Below the pieces are notes generated by a model that saw only the letters and a program-made list of their open reading frames with translations, was not told the origin of the DNA and did no database searches. Positions 17,501 to 26,154 of a stretch of 64,000 nt of DNA are shown here, one piece after another. Numbering within the stretch: the first letter of the stretch is position 1; the number at the start of each line of letters is the position of its first letter. Source of the DNA: Arthrobacter sp. QXT-31 (GTDB lineage Bacteria > Actinomycetota > Actinomycetes > Actinomycetales > Micrococcaceae); contig NZ_CP019304.1 of the NCBI RefSeq assembly GCF_001969265.1, positions 1,116,001-1,180,000 on the forward strand, in the 5' to 3' direction. The position numbers and the translations under genes were made by a program.

Positions 17501-20161
17501 ATGATCACTGAACTTCGAACATTTCTGGTCTCATTTCTCACGGCGGTAACCATTGCCGCATTTGTTCTGCTCTTCCCAGGGGGCGGTGGTGACTCTAAGG
17601 CCGTTGCCGCCACAACTGACCCGTTCGACTTCGCTGCTGTAGGTGACATGAACCCGTCAGGGAACACGTCCACCACCTCCGCATCGGGCAGGAACGCCGC
17701 CAGTATCACCGCCGGGCTGAACGACGGGTCACTGCACAATTTCATCGGTATCGGTGACTTCCAGTACGAAAAGGGAACCTGTTCGGCCCTCGGGGCGTGG
17801 AACACTCTCTGGGGCGGGGTGAAAGCCAAGACGTTCTGGACGGCCGGGCCCAACCACGACGTACAACCCGGTACCAACGATGACCTGGACAGGTTCATGA
17901 ATGGTGAATGTGTGTCCACGACGAAAAGCGCAACGAGCACCACCTTGGGCCGGTTCCAGGACGCCCTTGAATGGTACTCGGTGGATCAGGGCAACTGGCA
18001 CATTGTGTTTGCTCCCACGGCTACATGGCTGTACAACGCCATAAGGGCGCAGGCCATGACCGCCGAGATGGACGCCGATATGAAGGCGGCGAAAACGGCC
18101 GGGAGGCATCTGGCTGTTGTGTATCACGACCCGTACTTCACATCGAACACATCGGCACACACCCGCTTCACTCAGGCCAAGCCGTGGATCGATATGTTCT
18201 GGGCGAACCGGGTGAGGGTGCTGCTTTCCGGCACGCAGCACAATTATGAGCGGACCTGCCCGGTGAACAACGCGGACCAGTGCGTCGCGGACGGGATGCA
18301 GCAGTTCCAGGTGTCCACCGGTGGCATCGGCTTGCGGTCCTTCACCAGCAACCCTGCCTATGTGGAAAGGAAGTTCAGCGACACGTGGGGCCATTTGAGG
18401 ATGAGCCTGAAGCCTGATGGCTCCTACACATGGGAGTTCCGCCCTGTCCTTGGCGGGATGCAGACAGATAGCGGTTCGAGGGATGGTACGACCCCGCCCC
18501 CGAATGATACGACGGCTCCGACGGTGACGGGTACGTCTCCGGCTGCTGGTGCAACTGGTGTGGCGGTGACGGCGAATGTGACAGGGACGTTCTCGGAGGC
18601 GATGGATGCGGCCACGATCACGCCGGCCACGTTCACACTGCAGACCGGAGCAACGACGGTGCCCGCCACCGTGACATACAACAGCACGGACAGGGTTGCG
18701 ACGCTGAACCCGGACGCGGACCTAACGGCGAGCACGACGTACACTGCCACGATCAAGGGCGGCACCGGCGGCGTGAAGGACCTTGCCGGGAACGCCCTGG
18801 CCGCGGACAGGACCTGGACATTCACCACCGCTGCCGCCGGCGGCGGCACTGAGACGGTCACCCTGACGCCCACCGCTGACAGCTATGTCTCGAGCGGGTC
18901 GACCGGGACGAACTTTGGCACGTCCACCGTACTGCGTGTCGATGCAAGCCCGGTGGACACCACGTACCTGAAGTTCGACCTCTCACCATACGCGGGCAGG
19001 ACACTGGAGAGCGCGGTCTTGCAGCTGCGCGCCGCCGGGAACCCGTCCACGGGCCGGCAGAACGTCAAACTGGTCACCAACGACACCTGGACCGAGACCG
19101 GCATCACCTACAACAACCGTCCGGCACTCGGAACCAGCATCGGCTCGTTCGGCCCCACAACAGCCAATACGAACTACAACGTTCCACTGACCGTCAGCGG
19201 CCTGACCGCCGAGCTCGGCCAACCACTCTCCCTTGGCATCGACACCACCAGCACCGACGGCCTGGAACTCAGCTCCAAAGAAGCCGGGAACACAGCCGCA
19301 CCCAAACTGGTACTCACGCTAAGTGGTGGCGGCGGTGATACGACGGCTCCGACGGTGACGGGTACGTCTCCGGCTGCTGGTGCAACTGGTGTGGCGGTGA
19401 CCGCGAATGTGACAGGGACGTTCTCGGAGGCGATGGATGCGGCCACGATCACGCCGGCCACGTTCACACTGCAGACCGGAGCAACGACGGTGCCCGCCAC
19501 CGTGACATACAACAGCACGGACAGGGTTGCGACGCTGAACCCGGACGCGGACCTAACGGCGAGCACGACGTACACTGCCACGATCAAGGGCGGCACCGGC
19601 GGCGTGAAGGACCTTGCCGGGAACGCCCTGGCCGCGGACAGGACCTGGACATTCACCACCGCTGCCGCCGGCGGCGGCACTGAGACGGTCACCCTGACGC
19701 CCACCGCTGACAGCTATGTCTCGAGCGGGTCGACCGGGACGAACTTTGGCACGTCCACCGTACTGCGTGTCGATGCAAGCCCGGTGGACACCACGTACCT
19801 GAAGTTCGACCTCTCACCATACGCGGGCAGGACACTGGAGAGCGCGGTCTTGCAGCTGCGCGCCGCCGGGAACCCGTCCACGGGCCGGCAGAACGTCAAA
19901 CTGGTCACCAACGACACCTGGACCGAGACCGGCATCACCTACAACAACCGTCCGGCACTCGGAACCAGCATCGGCTCGTTCGGCCCCACAACAGCCAATA
20001 CGAACTACAACGTTCCACTGACCGTCAGCGGCCTGACCGCCGAGCTCGGCCAACCACTCTCCCTTGGCATCGACACCACCAGCACCGACGGCCTGGAACT
20101 CAGCTCCAAAGAAGCCGGGAACACAGCCGCACCCAAACTGGTACTCACGCTAAGGCAGTAA
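17501..20161 (+). CDS. Secreted metallophosphoesterase-like protein with duplicated Big_5-DNRLRE modules
   Basis: An 886-residue protein from ATG 17501 with a signal sequence (residues 6-37). Residues 43-330 follow the purple-acid-phosphatase-like pattern: D49 (VGDMNPSG), D86 (GIGDFQYEKG), N118-H119 (GPNHD), H209 (VVYHDPYF) and H247 (SGTQHNYER). The usual GHxH motif is GTQH here, so one metal-ligand histidine is replaced by T245. Two copies of a 277-residue unit follow, each a Big_5 Ig-like domain (TSPAAGATGVAV to WTFTTA) and a DNRLRE carbohydrate-binding-type domain (TPTADSYVSSGS to PKLVLTL). There is no LPXTG anchor, so the protein is probably released. Two hairpins follow the gene. Confidence 0.87.
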   Translation: MITELRTFLVSFLTAVTIAAFVLLFPGGGGDSKAVAATTDPFDFAAVGDMNPSGNTSTTSASGRNAASITAGLNDGSLHNFIGIGDFQYEKGTCSALGAWNTLWGGVKAKTFWTAGPNHDVQPGTNDDLDRFMNGECVSTTKSATSTTLGRFQDALEWYSVDQGNWHIVFAPTATWLYNAIRAQAMTAEMDADMKAAKTAGRHLAVVYHDPYFTSNTSAHTRFTQAKPWIDMFWANRVRVLLSGTQHNYERTCPVNNADQCVADGMQQFQVSTGGIGLRSFTSNPAYVERKFSDTWGHLRMSLKPDGSYTWEFRPVLGGMQTDSGSRDGTTPPPNDTTAPTVTGTSPAAGATGVAVTANVTGTFSEAMDAATITPATFTLQTGATTVPATVTYNSTDRVATLNPDADLTASTTYTATIKGGTGGVKDLAGNALAADRTWTFTTAAAGGGTETVTLTPTADSYVSSGSTGTNFGTSTVLRVDASPVDTTYLKFDLSPYAGRTLESAVLQLRAAGNPSTGRQNVKLVTNDTWTETGITYNNRPALGTSIGSFGPTTANTNYNVPLTVSGLTAELGQPLSLGIDTTSTDGLELSSKEAGNTAAPKLVLTLSGGGGDTTAPTVTGTSPAAGATGVAVTANVTGTFSEAMDAATITPATFTLQTGATTVPATVTYNSTDRVATLNPDADLTASTTYTATIKGGTGGVKDLAGNALAADRTWTFTTAAAGGGTETVTLTPTADSYVSSGSTGTNFGTSTVLRVDASPVDTTYLKFDLSPYAGRTLESAVLQLRAAGNPSTGRQNVKLVTNDTWTETGITYNNRPALGTSIGSFGPTTANTNYNVPLTVSGLTAELGQPLSLGIDTTSTDGLELSSKEAGNTAAPKLVLTLRQ
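18506..19323 (+). repeat. Direct repeat, copy 1 (818 bp)
   Basis: This copy encodes the first Big_5-DNRLRE module. It recurs 831 bases downstream with only one difference that I see (ACG versus ACC, synonymous, near 18570). Confidence 0.95.
19337..20154 (+). repeat. Direct repeat, copy 2 (818 bp)
   Basis: Second copy of the Big_5-DNRLRE module. The 13-base spacer encodes a Gly-rich hinge. The period of 831 bp is a multiple of three, so the reading frame is kept. Confidence 0.95.
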
Positions 20162-20185
20162 TAGAGGTGACGCTCTCCGCAAGAC

Positions 20186-20213
20186 CACATCGGCGGCACC
20201 CGCCGCCGATGTG
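20186..20213. terminator. Hairpin terminator 1 after the phosphoesterase gene
   Basis: An 11-bp perfect stem (CACATCGGCGG and its complement) with a 6-base loop, 24 bases after the stop codon and between convergent genes. Confidence 0.75.
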
Positions 20214-20253
20214 AGGACCTCAACGAGGCCATCTGTGAGCGACGTGGGGGAAA

Positions 20254-20277
20254 CGCCCCGGCGGGCACGCCGGGGCG
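20254..20277. terminator. Hairpin terminator 2 between convergent genes
   Basis: A 10-bp perfect stem CGCCCCGGCG/CGCCGGGGCG with loop GGCA, followed by CTTCGTT on the plus strand. It also lies downstream of the LuxR gene on the minus strand. Confidence 0.75.
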
Positions 20278-20310
20278 CTTCGTTGCCACCGGGACGTCAT
20301 CGGCGATGGA

Positions 20311-21126
20311 TCAAGGTGCGTGCTGGCTCGACTGGCCGATATGAAGGACGTCCGGCGATTCCGGGGTTAGGCCGCATTCCCGTGCCCGTTGCACTGCCAT
20401 CAGACGGTCGCACACATCCAGCTTCCGGTAAATGTGCTCCAAGTGCTTTCCGGCGGTACGCGGTGAAATGCCGAGCCGCCTGCCCAGGGCCTCGGCGGTC
20501 AGCCCCTCGGTCAGCAGGGACAGGACCGTCATCTCGCGTGCGGTCAGGTCCTGTGCGGAGCCGTCCAGGGTGGGTCCGCCGGCTGAGTGTGCAGTTGCAA
20601 AGTGCACAGCAAGGGAGGTCAGAATCGGGTGCAACAGCTTGGCAAGGTCGAGCTCCTGGTCAGTAAAGTCGCGGTCAGGTCTGGAGATGAGCAGGGAGTC
20701 AAGATCGAAGCCGCCAATTTGTAGCGGGATGCACAGCTGGTGGTTCACGCCCCACGGCCGGGCAACGTCCTCCCAGGCCTGTTTGAGTCTGCTGCTGGCC
20801 AGCGCTTCAGGAACCCGGCCAAAAGTCTGGGGTCCTGTCTCCCCGGAAAATGCATACCAGCGCAACAGGGGTTGCTGCCGGAAGTCATAGCCGCCGGGCG
20901 GCTCTTCGGGTATCTCGGTGGGTATGTAGTCGCGGGGCCAGCAGGCGAGAATCCTGTTCTCCCATTCAGGGGTCACTGTGTTTCGCGTCGTTAAAGCGCC
21001 GTTAAACGATTCGGTGAGCAGTTCCAGCAGCTGAGCCTCGAACCTCTGGGACAGGCCAAGCGGCTGCTGAAGGACTTCTCCAATGAACTCCAGCCACGTC
21101 CTGTACTGCTCAGCATTACGGGCCAC
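20311..21126 (-). CDS. LuxR-type response regulator-like protein (paralogue A)
   Basis: A 271-residue regulator from GTG 21126. Residues about 1-190 form a GAF/autoinducer-like sensing region (LLRWYAFSGETGPQTFGRVPEAL, WGVNHQLCIPLQIGG). Residues about 195-255 are a LuxR helix-turn-helix: LTAREMTVLSLLTEGLTAEALGRRLGISPRTAGKHLEHIYRKL. A TAAAAT -10 element ends six bases before the GTG and no ribosome-binding site is seen, so the mRNA is probably leaderless. A close paralogue lies just upstream in the same direction. Target genes are unknown. Confidence 0.85.
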   Translation of the reverse strand: MARNAEQYRTWLEFIGEVLQQPLGLSQRFEAQLLELLTESFNGALTTRNTVTPEWENRILACWPRDYIPTEIPEEPPGGYDFRQQPLLRWYAFSGETGPQTFGRVPEALASSRLKQAWEDVARPWGVNHQLCIPLQIGGFDLDSLLISRPDRDFTDQELDLAKLLHPILTSLAVHFATAHSAGGPTLDGSAQDLTAREMTVLSLLTEGLTAEALGRRLGISPRTAGKHLEHIYRKLDVCDRLMAVQRARECGLTPESPDVLHIGQSSQHAP

Positions 21127-21132
21127 GCGTGC

Positions 21133-21138
21133 ATTTTA
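21133..21138 (-). promoter_or_regulatory. -10 element for leaderless LuxR paralogue A
   Basis: TAAAAT on the minus strand, with six bases (GCACGC) before GTG 21126; transcription would begin at or next to the start codon. Confidence 0.55.
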
Positions 21139-21245
21139 GGCCCCCACGCGTTGGAGCAACACTGGGAAATTCTTCCCGCGGGGGCTCCAGCCATCAGGCG
21201 GCCGCGACGTAAAGACCGTCTCCAGACAGCAACCGAGACTTGCCA

Positions 21246-22012
21246 TCAGCTTCGTTCAGGCGCCAACAGGCCCAGCTCGTGTGCTTTTTGAACAGCCATC
21301 AGGCGGTCACACACATCCAGCTTGCGGTATACGTGTTCCAAGTGTTTCCCTGCGGTTCTCGGGGAAATGCTGAGCCGTCTGGCCAGACCTTCCGCGGTTA
21401 GGCCCGTGCTCAGCAGGGTCAGTATCGTCGTTTCGCGCGCCGTCAAACCCTGGCTCGAGCCGTCCCGGAGCGCCCCGCCGTTCGCTGTGACGACGTCGAA
21501 GTGATGGGCAAGGCCGGTCAGAACTGGTTGAAGCAGGGCGGCCAAGGCTAGCTCTTGGTCTGTGAAGTCCCGGTCAGGGCGGTGAATGAGGTAGGCGTGA
21601 TGGTCGCCGTCGGGAAGCTTTAGCGGGATGGACAACTGGTGGTTCAACCCCCAGGGCCGGCCAATGTCCTCCCACGCGCGCTTGAGCCTGCTGCCGGCAA
21701 GCGCGTCAGGAACTCGCCCAATTGTTTGAGGGTCGGCATGCTTAGTGAACACAAACCAGCGCAACAGGGGCTGCTGATTCATTGCATAGTCACCCGGTGG
21801 CTCGTTGGGCACGTAATTCTCGGGCCAGCAAGCAAGGACGTGATTGCCCCATGGCAGGTCCACCCTGTTCCGGGTGGTGCAGGCACCGTCGAACGACTGC
21901 CCCAGGAGATCCAGCACCTGCCTCTCGTACCCGGGGTCATGCCAAGCGGTTGCTGCAGGATTTCACCGAGGAACTCCAGCCACGTCCTGTACTGCTCAGC
22001 ATTACGGGCCAC
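21246..22012 (-). pseudogene. LuxR-type regulator (paralogue B) with one frameshift
   Basis: This is a close homologue of the gene at 20311-21126. GTG 22012 opens VARNAEQYRTWLEFLGEILQQPLGM, but the frame then runs out of register near 21935-21940 (in a CCCCGGG run). The next frame continues as YERQVLDLLGQSFDGACTTRN to a complete LuxR helix-turn-helix (LTARETTILTLLSTGLTAEGLARRLSISPRTAGKHLEHVYRKL). One missing base would restore a 255-residue protein. It is either a recent mutation or a sequencing error. The first 42 bases of the two paralogues' coding sequences are identical, which points to recent duplication or gene conversion. Confidence 0.85.
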
Positions 22013-22018
22013 GGGTGA

Positions 22019-22024
22019 ATTTTA
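22019..22024 (-). promoter_or_regulatory. -10 element for leaderless LuxR paralogue B
   Basis: TAAAAT on the minus strand, six bases before GTG 22012, the same geometry as in paralogue A. Confidence 0.5.
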
Positions 22025-22356
22025 GACCTCGTTCCGCCGTAACGGCACAACGAATTACCTTCAGCGCTGCACTTCGCGGGACCATGGACCGGCCGTACGT
22101 AGAACTACTTATGGCGACAAAGGAAGGGATTTTCCTAGCCTGAAGGTGTGACAGGAGGGTGGGGGTGCTCAGGACAGTTCGAGACAAGGTCGTCGGGGGC
22201 TGTCCTGGGCGGTGCCGTAGCTGCATGGCCAGTCGAACGATGCCGCCGTGGGAACTTCGTCCCGCTTACCGCGTGTGGGCCTCCCGCCTGCTCTACTTCA
22301 ACGCGGGACATCACACACCTCCTCCTCGAAATGTCCTGATGCATCACCCGTCCCGT
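22025..22356. other. Intergenic region with no gene seen
   Basis: About 330 bases upstream of the LuxR paralogue and downstream of the MHS transporter gene. Overlapping short frames have no supporting features. Confidence 0.5.
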
Positions 22357-23871
22357 TCACATCACGGTCGGCTTGTCGGGCCGTCCGCCGTGCGCCGCCC
22401 GCGCCTCCTCGTAGCTGCTGTCGAAGGGCAACGTGTCCACATCCAGCAGCGGGTTGTGGTCCTGCGTCGCCACCAGCTCGCGGGCGGCTTCGTCCGAGTC
22501 CACGTTAGGCATGGAGCCGGGCAGGTGCCGCTGGGCGGATTCCGGCAGGAAGTAGATGACAACCGCCGCGATGGCCGAGGTCACCATGAGGTAGAACGCC
22601 GGCATCAGGTCGTTGCCCGTTGCCTGGATGAGTGCGGCGATGATGAACGGGGCCGTGCCGCCGAAGATAGCAACCGCGAAGTTGTAGGCGATGCCCATCG
22701 CAGAGTAGCGGTGGGCAGTGGGGAACAGTGCCGGCAGCGCCGACGCGAGAATGGCAACGAAGAACGCCACCGGAAACGCGACCAAGGCCAGGCCCGCGAG
22801 CGTGGCGGGAACGGTGCCGACCGAGATCAGCAGGAATGCGGGAAGCGCGAAAACCACCGTGCTGATGGCCCCGATCCACAGCACGGGGCGGCGGCCGATC
22901 CTGTCCGAAAGGCGTCCGGTAAGCGGGATGCACAGCGACATCACCACCAGCACCGGAACGGTCAGCAGCGTCCCGTGGACCTCGTCGTAGCCCTTGTTCG
23001 TCGTCAGGTACGTGGGCATGTAGGACGTGAGGGCGTAGCCCACCGTGTTGCCGGCGGCCACGAGGATCATGGCCAGCACGATGCGGCGCCAGTGGTCCCT
23101 GAAGATCGCCACCGGGCCTACGGGCCGGAGCTCGTCGGCGGTCTCGTGGTGCTTGGCGGCCACCGCTTCCGCCTCCTGCGTGGCCTTGAAGGCGGGCGAC
23201 TCCTCGATCTTCATCCGGAAGTAGATGGCCACGATGCCCAGCGGACCGGCGATCAGGAACGGGATGCGCCAGCCCCATGCCTCCATCTGTTCCTGTCCCA
23301 GGGTCAGCTGCAGGACGGACACCAGCGCGGCGCCCAGTGCGAAGCCGAGGTAGCTGCCCATGTCCAGGAAGCTGACGTAGAAGCCCCTTCGGTGGTCCGG
23401 CGAGTGCTCGCACACAAACGTGGTGGCGCCGGAATACTCGCCGCCGGTGGAAAAGCCCTGCACCAGCTTGGTGACCACCAGCAGCACCGCCGCCCAGATG
23501 CCCAGCACCGCGTACCCGGGCAGCAGGCCGACGGCGAACGTCGCCGCCGCCATCAGCATCAGGGTCATGGCCAGGACTTTTTGGCGGCCGATCTTGTCGC
23601 CCAGCCAGCCGAAGAAGATGCCGCCCAGGGGCCGGGCGATGAACGTGGCGCCGAAGGTTCCCAGCAGGAACAGGTTCTGCACTGCCCTGTCCGCCTCGGG
23701 CAGGAACACCGGTCCCATGGTGGTGATCAGATAGCCGAACACGCCGACGTCGTACCACTCCATGGTATTGCCGACGATGGTGCCGCCGAGCGCCTTGCGC
23801 AGCGTGCGGTGGTTGACGACGTTCACGTCGGATACGCGCAGTCGCCGTTGCTTTAAAGGGTGCTCTGTCAT
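22357..23871 (-). CDS. MFS metabolite:H+ symporter (MHS family, ProP/ShiA-like)
   Basis: A 504-residue transporter. ATG 23871 is chosen because it begins just ahead of the conserved N-terminus; the frame is open to 23979. Diagnostic MHS segments are TIVGNTMEWYDVGVFGYL, ARPLGGIFFGWLGDKIGRQKVL, LVQGFSTGGEYSGATTFVCEHSPDHRRGF and WGWRIPFLIAGPLGI. The long hydrophilic C-tail (about 45 residues, many Asp/Glu) is typical of ProP-like members. The substrate may be a compatible solute or an organic acid; no regulator or pathway gene next to it narrows the choice. Confidence 0.88.
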   Translation of the reverse strand: MTEHPLKQRRLRVSDVNVVNHRTLRKALGGTIVGNTMEWYDVGVFGYLITTMGPVFLPEADRAVQNLFLLGTFGATFIARPLGGIFFGWLGDKIGRQKVLAMTLMLMAAATFAVGLLPGYAVLGIWAAVLLVVTKLVQGFSTGGEYSGATTFVCEHSPDHRRGFYVSFLDMGSYLGFALGAALVSVLQLTLGQEQMEAWGWRIPFLIAGPLGIVAIYFRMKIEESPAFKATQEAEAVAAKHHETADELRPVGPVAIFRDHWRRIVLAMILVAAGNTVGYALTSYMPTYLTTNKGYDEVHGTLLTVPVLVVMSLCIPLTGRLSDRIGRRPVLWIGAISTVVFALPAFLLISVGTVPATLAGLALVAFPVAFFVAILASALPALFPTAHRYSAMGIAYNFAVAIFGGTAPFIIAALIQATGNDLMPAFYLMVTSAIAAVVIYFLPESAQRHLPGSMPNVDSDEAARELVATQDHNPLLDVDTLPFDSSYEEARAAHGGRPDKPTVM

Positions 23872-24193
23872 GGCTCGGTCACCGTCCCTGTCTGTTCGGA
23901 CTGGACACGCGCCGCCGTTCTGCCGGCACCCCCTCTTAGTGCCCAACTCCCCACCATCTTCCCACCGGCCAACTGACACAACAACGAAAACCGCAGCCTA
24001 TTCACACGACTCTCGCTGCCGCCGTCGTCCGTTCCCCGTCTTATCCCTGTTCACGCGGCGGGCGGCCTAAAGACGCCAAGATCAGTTGGCCGCAACGACG
24101 GCGTCACTGGTGCGTGATTGGGCAGCGACTGGGATAAGCTCGCTTGCGGCCTGAGCAGACATCAGCATCAGCCATGAGGGGACGGGGAATCCT
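23872..24193. other. Divergent intergenic region
   Basis: About 320 bases between the MHS transporter and the membrane protein at 24194. It must hold both promoters; no palindrome or RNA motif stands out. Confidence 0.45.
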
Positions 24194-24850
24194 TTGGATC
24201 TACTGGGCGGCATGAGCCGCGACCAACTCAGCATCACTACTTGGGTTGCGGCCGCCGTCTTCGCGCTTGCGGTGGGTGTTTGGCGGCCCCGGAAGCTTCA
24301 TTGGACTGTGCTTGGTGCCGTCCTGCTCTTCGCGGCCCTCAATGCCGGCGCCGGGATCTACGTTATGAACCACGTCGGTGACCCGCGCTGGTCTGCAGGG
24401 GAACAGCCGTTGAGCGCACCGTCGTTTTCCGGGACGCCCATGGTGGGGCAGTTTTTGGGTCCCCTGGACTCGGCCCTTAACTCAGTGGTTGGGCAAGTGA
24501 ACACGTTCCTGGCATTCAAACAGGCACTGCCCGTAGCGCTGGGCTTCCTTGGCACATCCGGCTGGGCCCTGCTGGTGTCGTTCCCGCTCGGCATCCTCGC
24601 CGCCGTCGTCAGCTACATCCAGGAGAGGCGCCGAAAGGCCGAGTTCGACAGATACCGGGCCACCGTTGACCAACTCAAGGTGGAGCTTGAGCAGATCAAG
24701 CGGCAGATCTCGTCAGGGAACGCCGACAGCACGGCTCTCCCTGCAAGCGAGGGCGGCCCTGATACGCGGCCTCGCGCTGACTCGAATAGGACGGTGACAG
24801 GGTCCAATAGGGGATTGGGCACAGAGCAGGCGCCCCACGGCGCGGGATAA
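24194..24850 (+). CDS. Membrane protein with coiled coil, unknown function
   Basis: A 218-residue protein, TTG 24194 behind GGGGACGGGGAA (ATG 24212 is the alternative). Helices lie at about residues 14-30, 38-56 and 113-142. A charged coiled-coil segment follows (ERRRKAEFDRYRATVDQLKVELEQIKRQIS), then a disordered polar tail. No family is recognised. It is followed after 7 bases by another small membrane protein, so the two may be co-expressed. Confidence 0.65.
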   Translation: MDLLGGMSRDQLSITTWVAAAVFALAVGVWRPRKLHWTVLGAVLLFAALNAGAGIYVMNHVGDPRWSAGEQPLSAPSFSGTPMVGQFLGPLDSALNSVVGQVNTFLAFKQALPVALGFLGTSGWALLVSFPLGILAAVVSYIQERRRKAEFDRYRATVDQLKVELEQIKRQISSGNADSTALPASEGGPDTRPRADSNRTVTGSNRGLGTEQAPHGAG

Positions 24851-24857
24851 TAGAAGC

Positions 24858-25181
24858 ATGACCGACCGCGATCACGACGAGGATTTGTGGCAGGAGTTCG
24901 ACCGGCTCCCGCCCGCAGGTCACGACCGCGTCCAGGGACTGCCCGGCGGACTGCCGCAGGGCTTTGGCTTCCGCACCGGCGTGCGCAGCGCAAAGGTGGC
25001 CCTCGGATTCGCCGTGTACGCCCTGGCCCTTGGGACCGTGTTGGTCCTCACCGGCGCGATCGTGTTCATCAGCCAGGGGCAGTGGCTGATGCTCGGATTG
25101 ATGGTGCTGATCGAGGTCGTGTTCGTCTTTGCGTTTAGGCGGCTAGCGCGTCTGGCCCGCCTCCGTCGCGCCGCCCAGTAG
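24858..25181 (+). CDS. Small membrane protein, unknown function
   Basis: A 107-residue protein from ATG 24858. The N-terminal half is acidic and polar (DEDLWQEFDRLPPAGHDRVQGLPGGLPQGF). Two transmembrane helices (about 47-68 and 74-92) follow, with a basic C-terminal end (RRLARLARLRRAAQ) that should face the cytoplasm. No family is recognised. Confidence 0.7.
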   Translation: MTDRDHDEDLWQEFDRLPPAGHDRVQGLPGGLPQGFGFRTGVRSAKVALGFAVYALALGTVLVLTGAIVFISQGQWLMLGLMVLIEVVFVFAFRRLARLARLRRAAQ

Positions 25182-25287
25182 CTGGCGGGAGGCACAAACT
25201 CCGGTTGGCGGACTTCCCGTGGTCAGCCCGTGATCGCCACGCGGACGGCCGCCCCGCCGTTGAAGCTCGCGACGAGCAAGCGTGAAA

Positions 25288-25322
25288 GCCGTGGATACCT
25301 TCGAAATGAGAGTATCCACGGC
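25288..25322 (-). terminator. Terminator after the PASTA/Excalibur lipoprotein gene
   Basis: An 11-bp perfect stem GCCGTGGATAC/GTATCCACGGC with a 13-base loop, 21 bases beyond the stop codon on the minus strand. Confidence 0.75.
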
Positions 25323-25342
25323 CTTGTAGTCAGCGATTACTA

Positions 25343-26107
25343 CTACTCGCAGGCCACGCCGTCGCGATCACGGTCAAGACTGGTGCTGTAGCCAGCCTGC
25401 CCCGAATACAAGGGTGCGGCACCTGCAGCCCGGGCGGCAGCACAGTTGGGGTAGTACGCGGCCGCCGGCGGTGCAGCGGGTGCGACAGGAGCGATCTGTG
25501 CAGGGGCTTGCTGCGCTGCTGCCTGTTCGGCCGCCTGTTTCGCAGCAGCGGCATTTGCAGCGGCCTTCTTGGCTGCCGCAGCTTTGTCAGCGGCCGCCTT
25601 ATCTGCAGCGGCCTTCTTGGCTGCCGCAGCTTTGTCCGCAGCGGCCTTCTTGGCTGCCGCAGCTTTGTCCGCAGCAGCCTTCTTGGCTGCAGCGGCCTTT
25701 ACCGCCGCAGCTTTGTCAGCCGCTGCCTTGTCGGCGGCCGCCTTTTCCTCCGCCAGCTTTTCCAGGGACTTGACGCCGAGGTGAATGGTGGAGCCCTTTG
25801 CCACCTGGGCACCTCCCGCGGCCTCCTGGGACACCACCTGCCAGTTCTGCTTCAGGACGATCGTTTTGCCGTCGAGGATGTCCACGGAGTCGACCTCGAA
25901 CCCGAAATCTTCCAGTTGATCCGTGGCCTTATCCAGGGTCAGGCTGATCACGCCTGGAACAATCGCCATCTCTGGAGTGGCCGTAGCCGTAGCGGTTTCC
26001 GCCGGCTGCGGTGCCGCCTGCGCTGCCGCCTGTTTCTCCGCCTGCTGGCCACCGCATCCAGTGAGCATGAGGCCTGCCAGCGCGAGGAGTGTCAGTGTCT
26101 TTTTCAT
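25343..26107 (-). CDS. Lipoprotein with PASTA-like domain, Ala/Lys helix repeats and Excalibur tail
   Basis: A 254-residue exported lipoprotein (MKKTLTLLALAGLMLTGC, lipobox cysteine C18). Residues about 47-95 resemble a PASTA unit (VPGVISLTLDKATDQLEDFGFEVDSVD, ending KGSTIHLGV). Residues about 100-200 are almost only Ala, Lys and Asp in AAADK/AAAAKK repeats, probably a rigid helix that could span the peptidoglycan. The C-terminus is an Excalibur domain (YYPNCAAARAAGAAPLYSGQAGY, LDRDRDGVACE) like that of the adjacent HNH nuclease, 47 bp upstream in the same direction. Confidence 0.85.
   Translation of the reverse strand: MKKTLTLLALAGLMLTGCGGQQAEKQAAAQAAPQPAETATATATPEMAIVPGVISLTLDKATDQLEDFGFEVDSVDILDGKTIVLKQNWQVVSQEAAGGAQVAKGSTIHLGVKSLEKLAEEKAAADKAAADKAAAVKAAAAKKAAADKAAAAKKAAADKAAAAKKAAADKAAADKAAAAKKAAANAAAAKQAAEQAAAQQAPAQIAPVAPAAPPAAAYYPNCAAARAAGAAPLYSGQAGYSTSLDRDRDGVACE
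25550..25740 (-). repeat. Low-complexity Ala/Lys coding repeat
   Basis: Tandem near-repeats of GCAGCCAAGAAGGCCGC-type sequence encode the helical spacer of the lipoprotein. Such repeats can change in copy number by slippage. Confidence 0.7.
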
Positions 26108-26154
26108 TTTTCCCCCTTGGAAAGATTTTGAAACTGTGGAGTGATGGGATGGGT

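Noticed and set aside
16971..17504. Open frame of 177 codons before the phosphoesterase gene
   Set aside because: No ribosome-binding site, unusual composition and no recognisable motif.
18506..20154. Transposon or IS element as the source of the direct repeats
   Set aside because: The repeat is entirely coding, in frame, and carries no transposase or terminal inverted repeats.
22159..23856. A 565-codon open frame on the plus strand
   Set aside because: It lies antisense to the MHS transporter gene, whose protein is fully family-like. Long antisense frames are common in high-GC DNA.
25550..25740. Repeat array resembling a CRISPR
   Set aside because: The units are short, irregular and without spacers; they encode an Ala/Lys helix in the lipoprotein.
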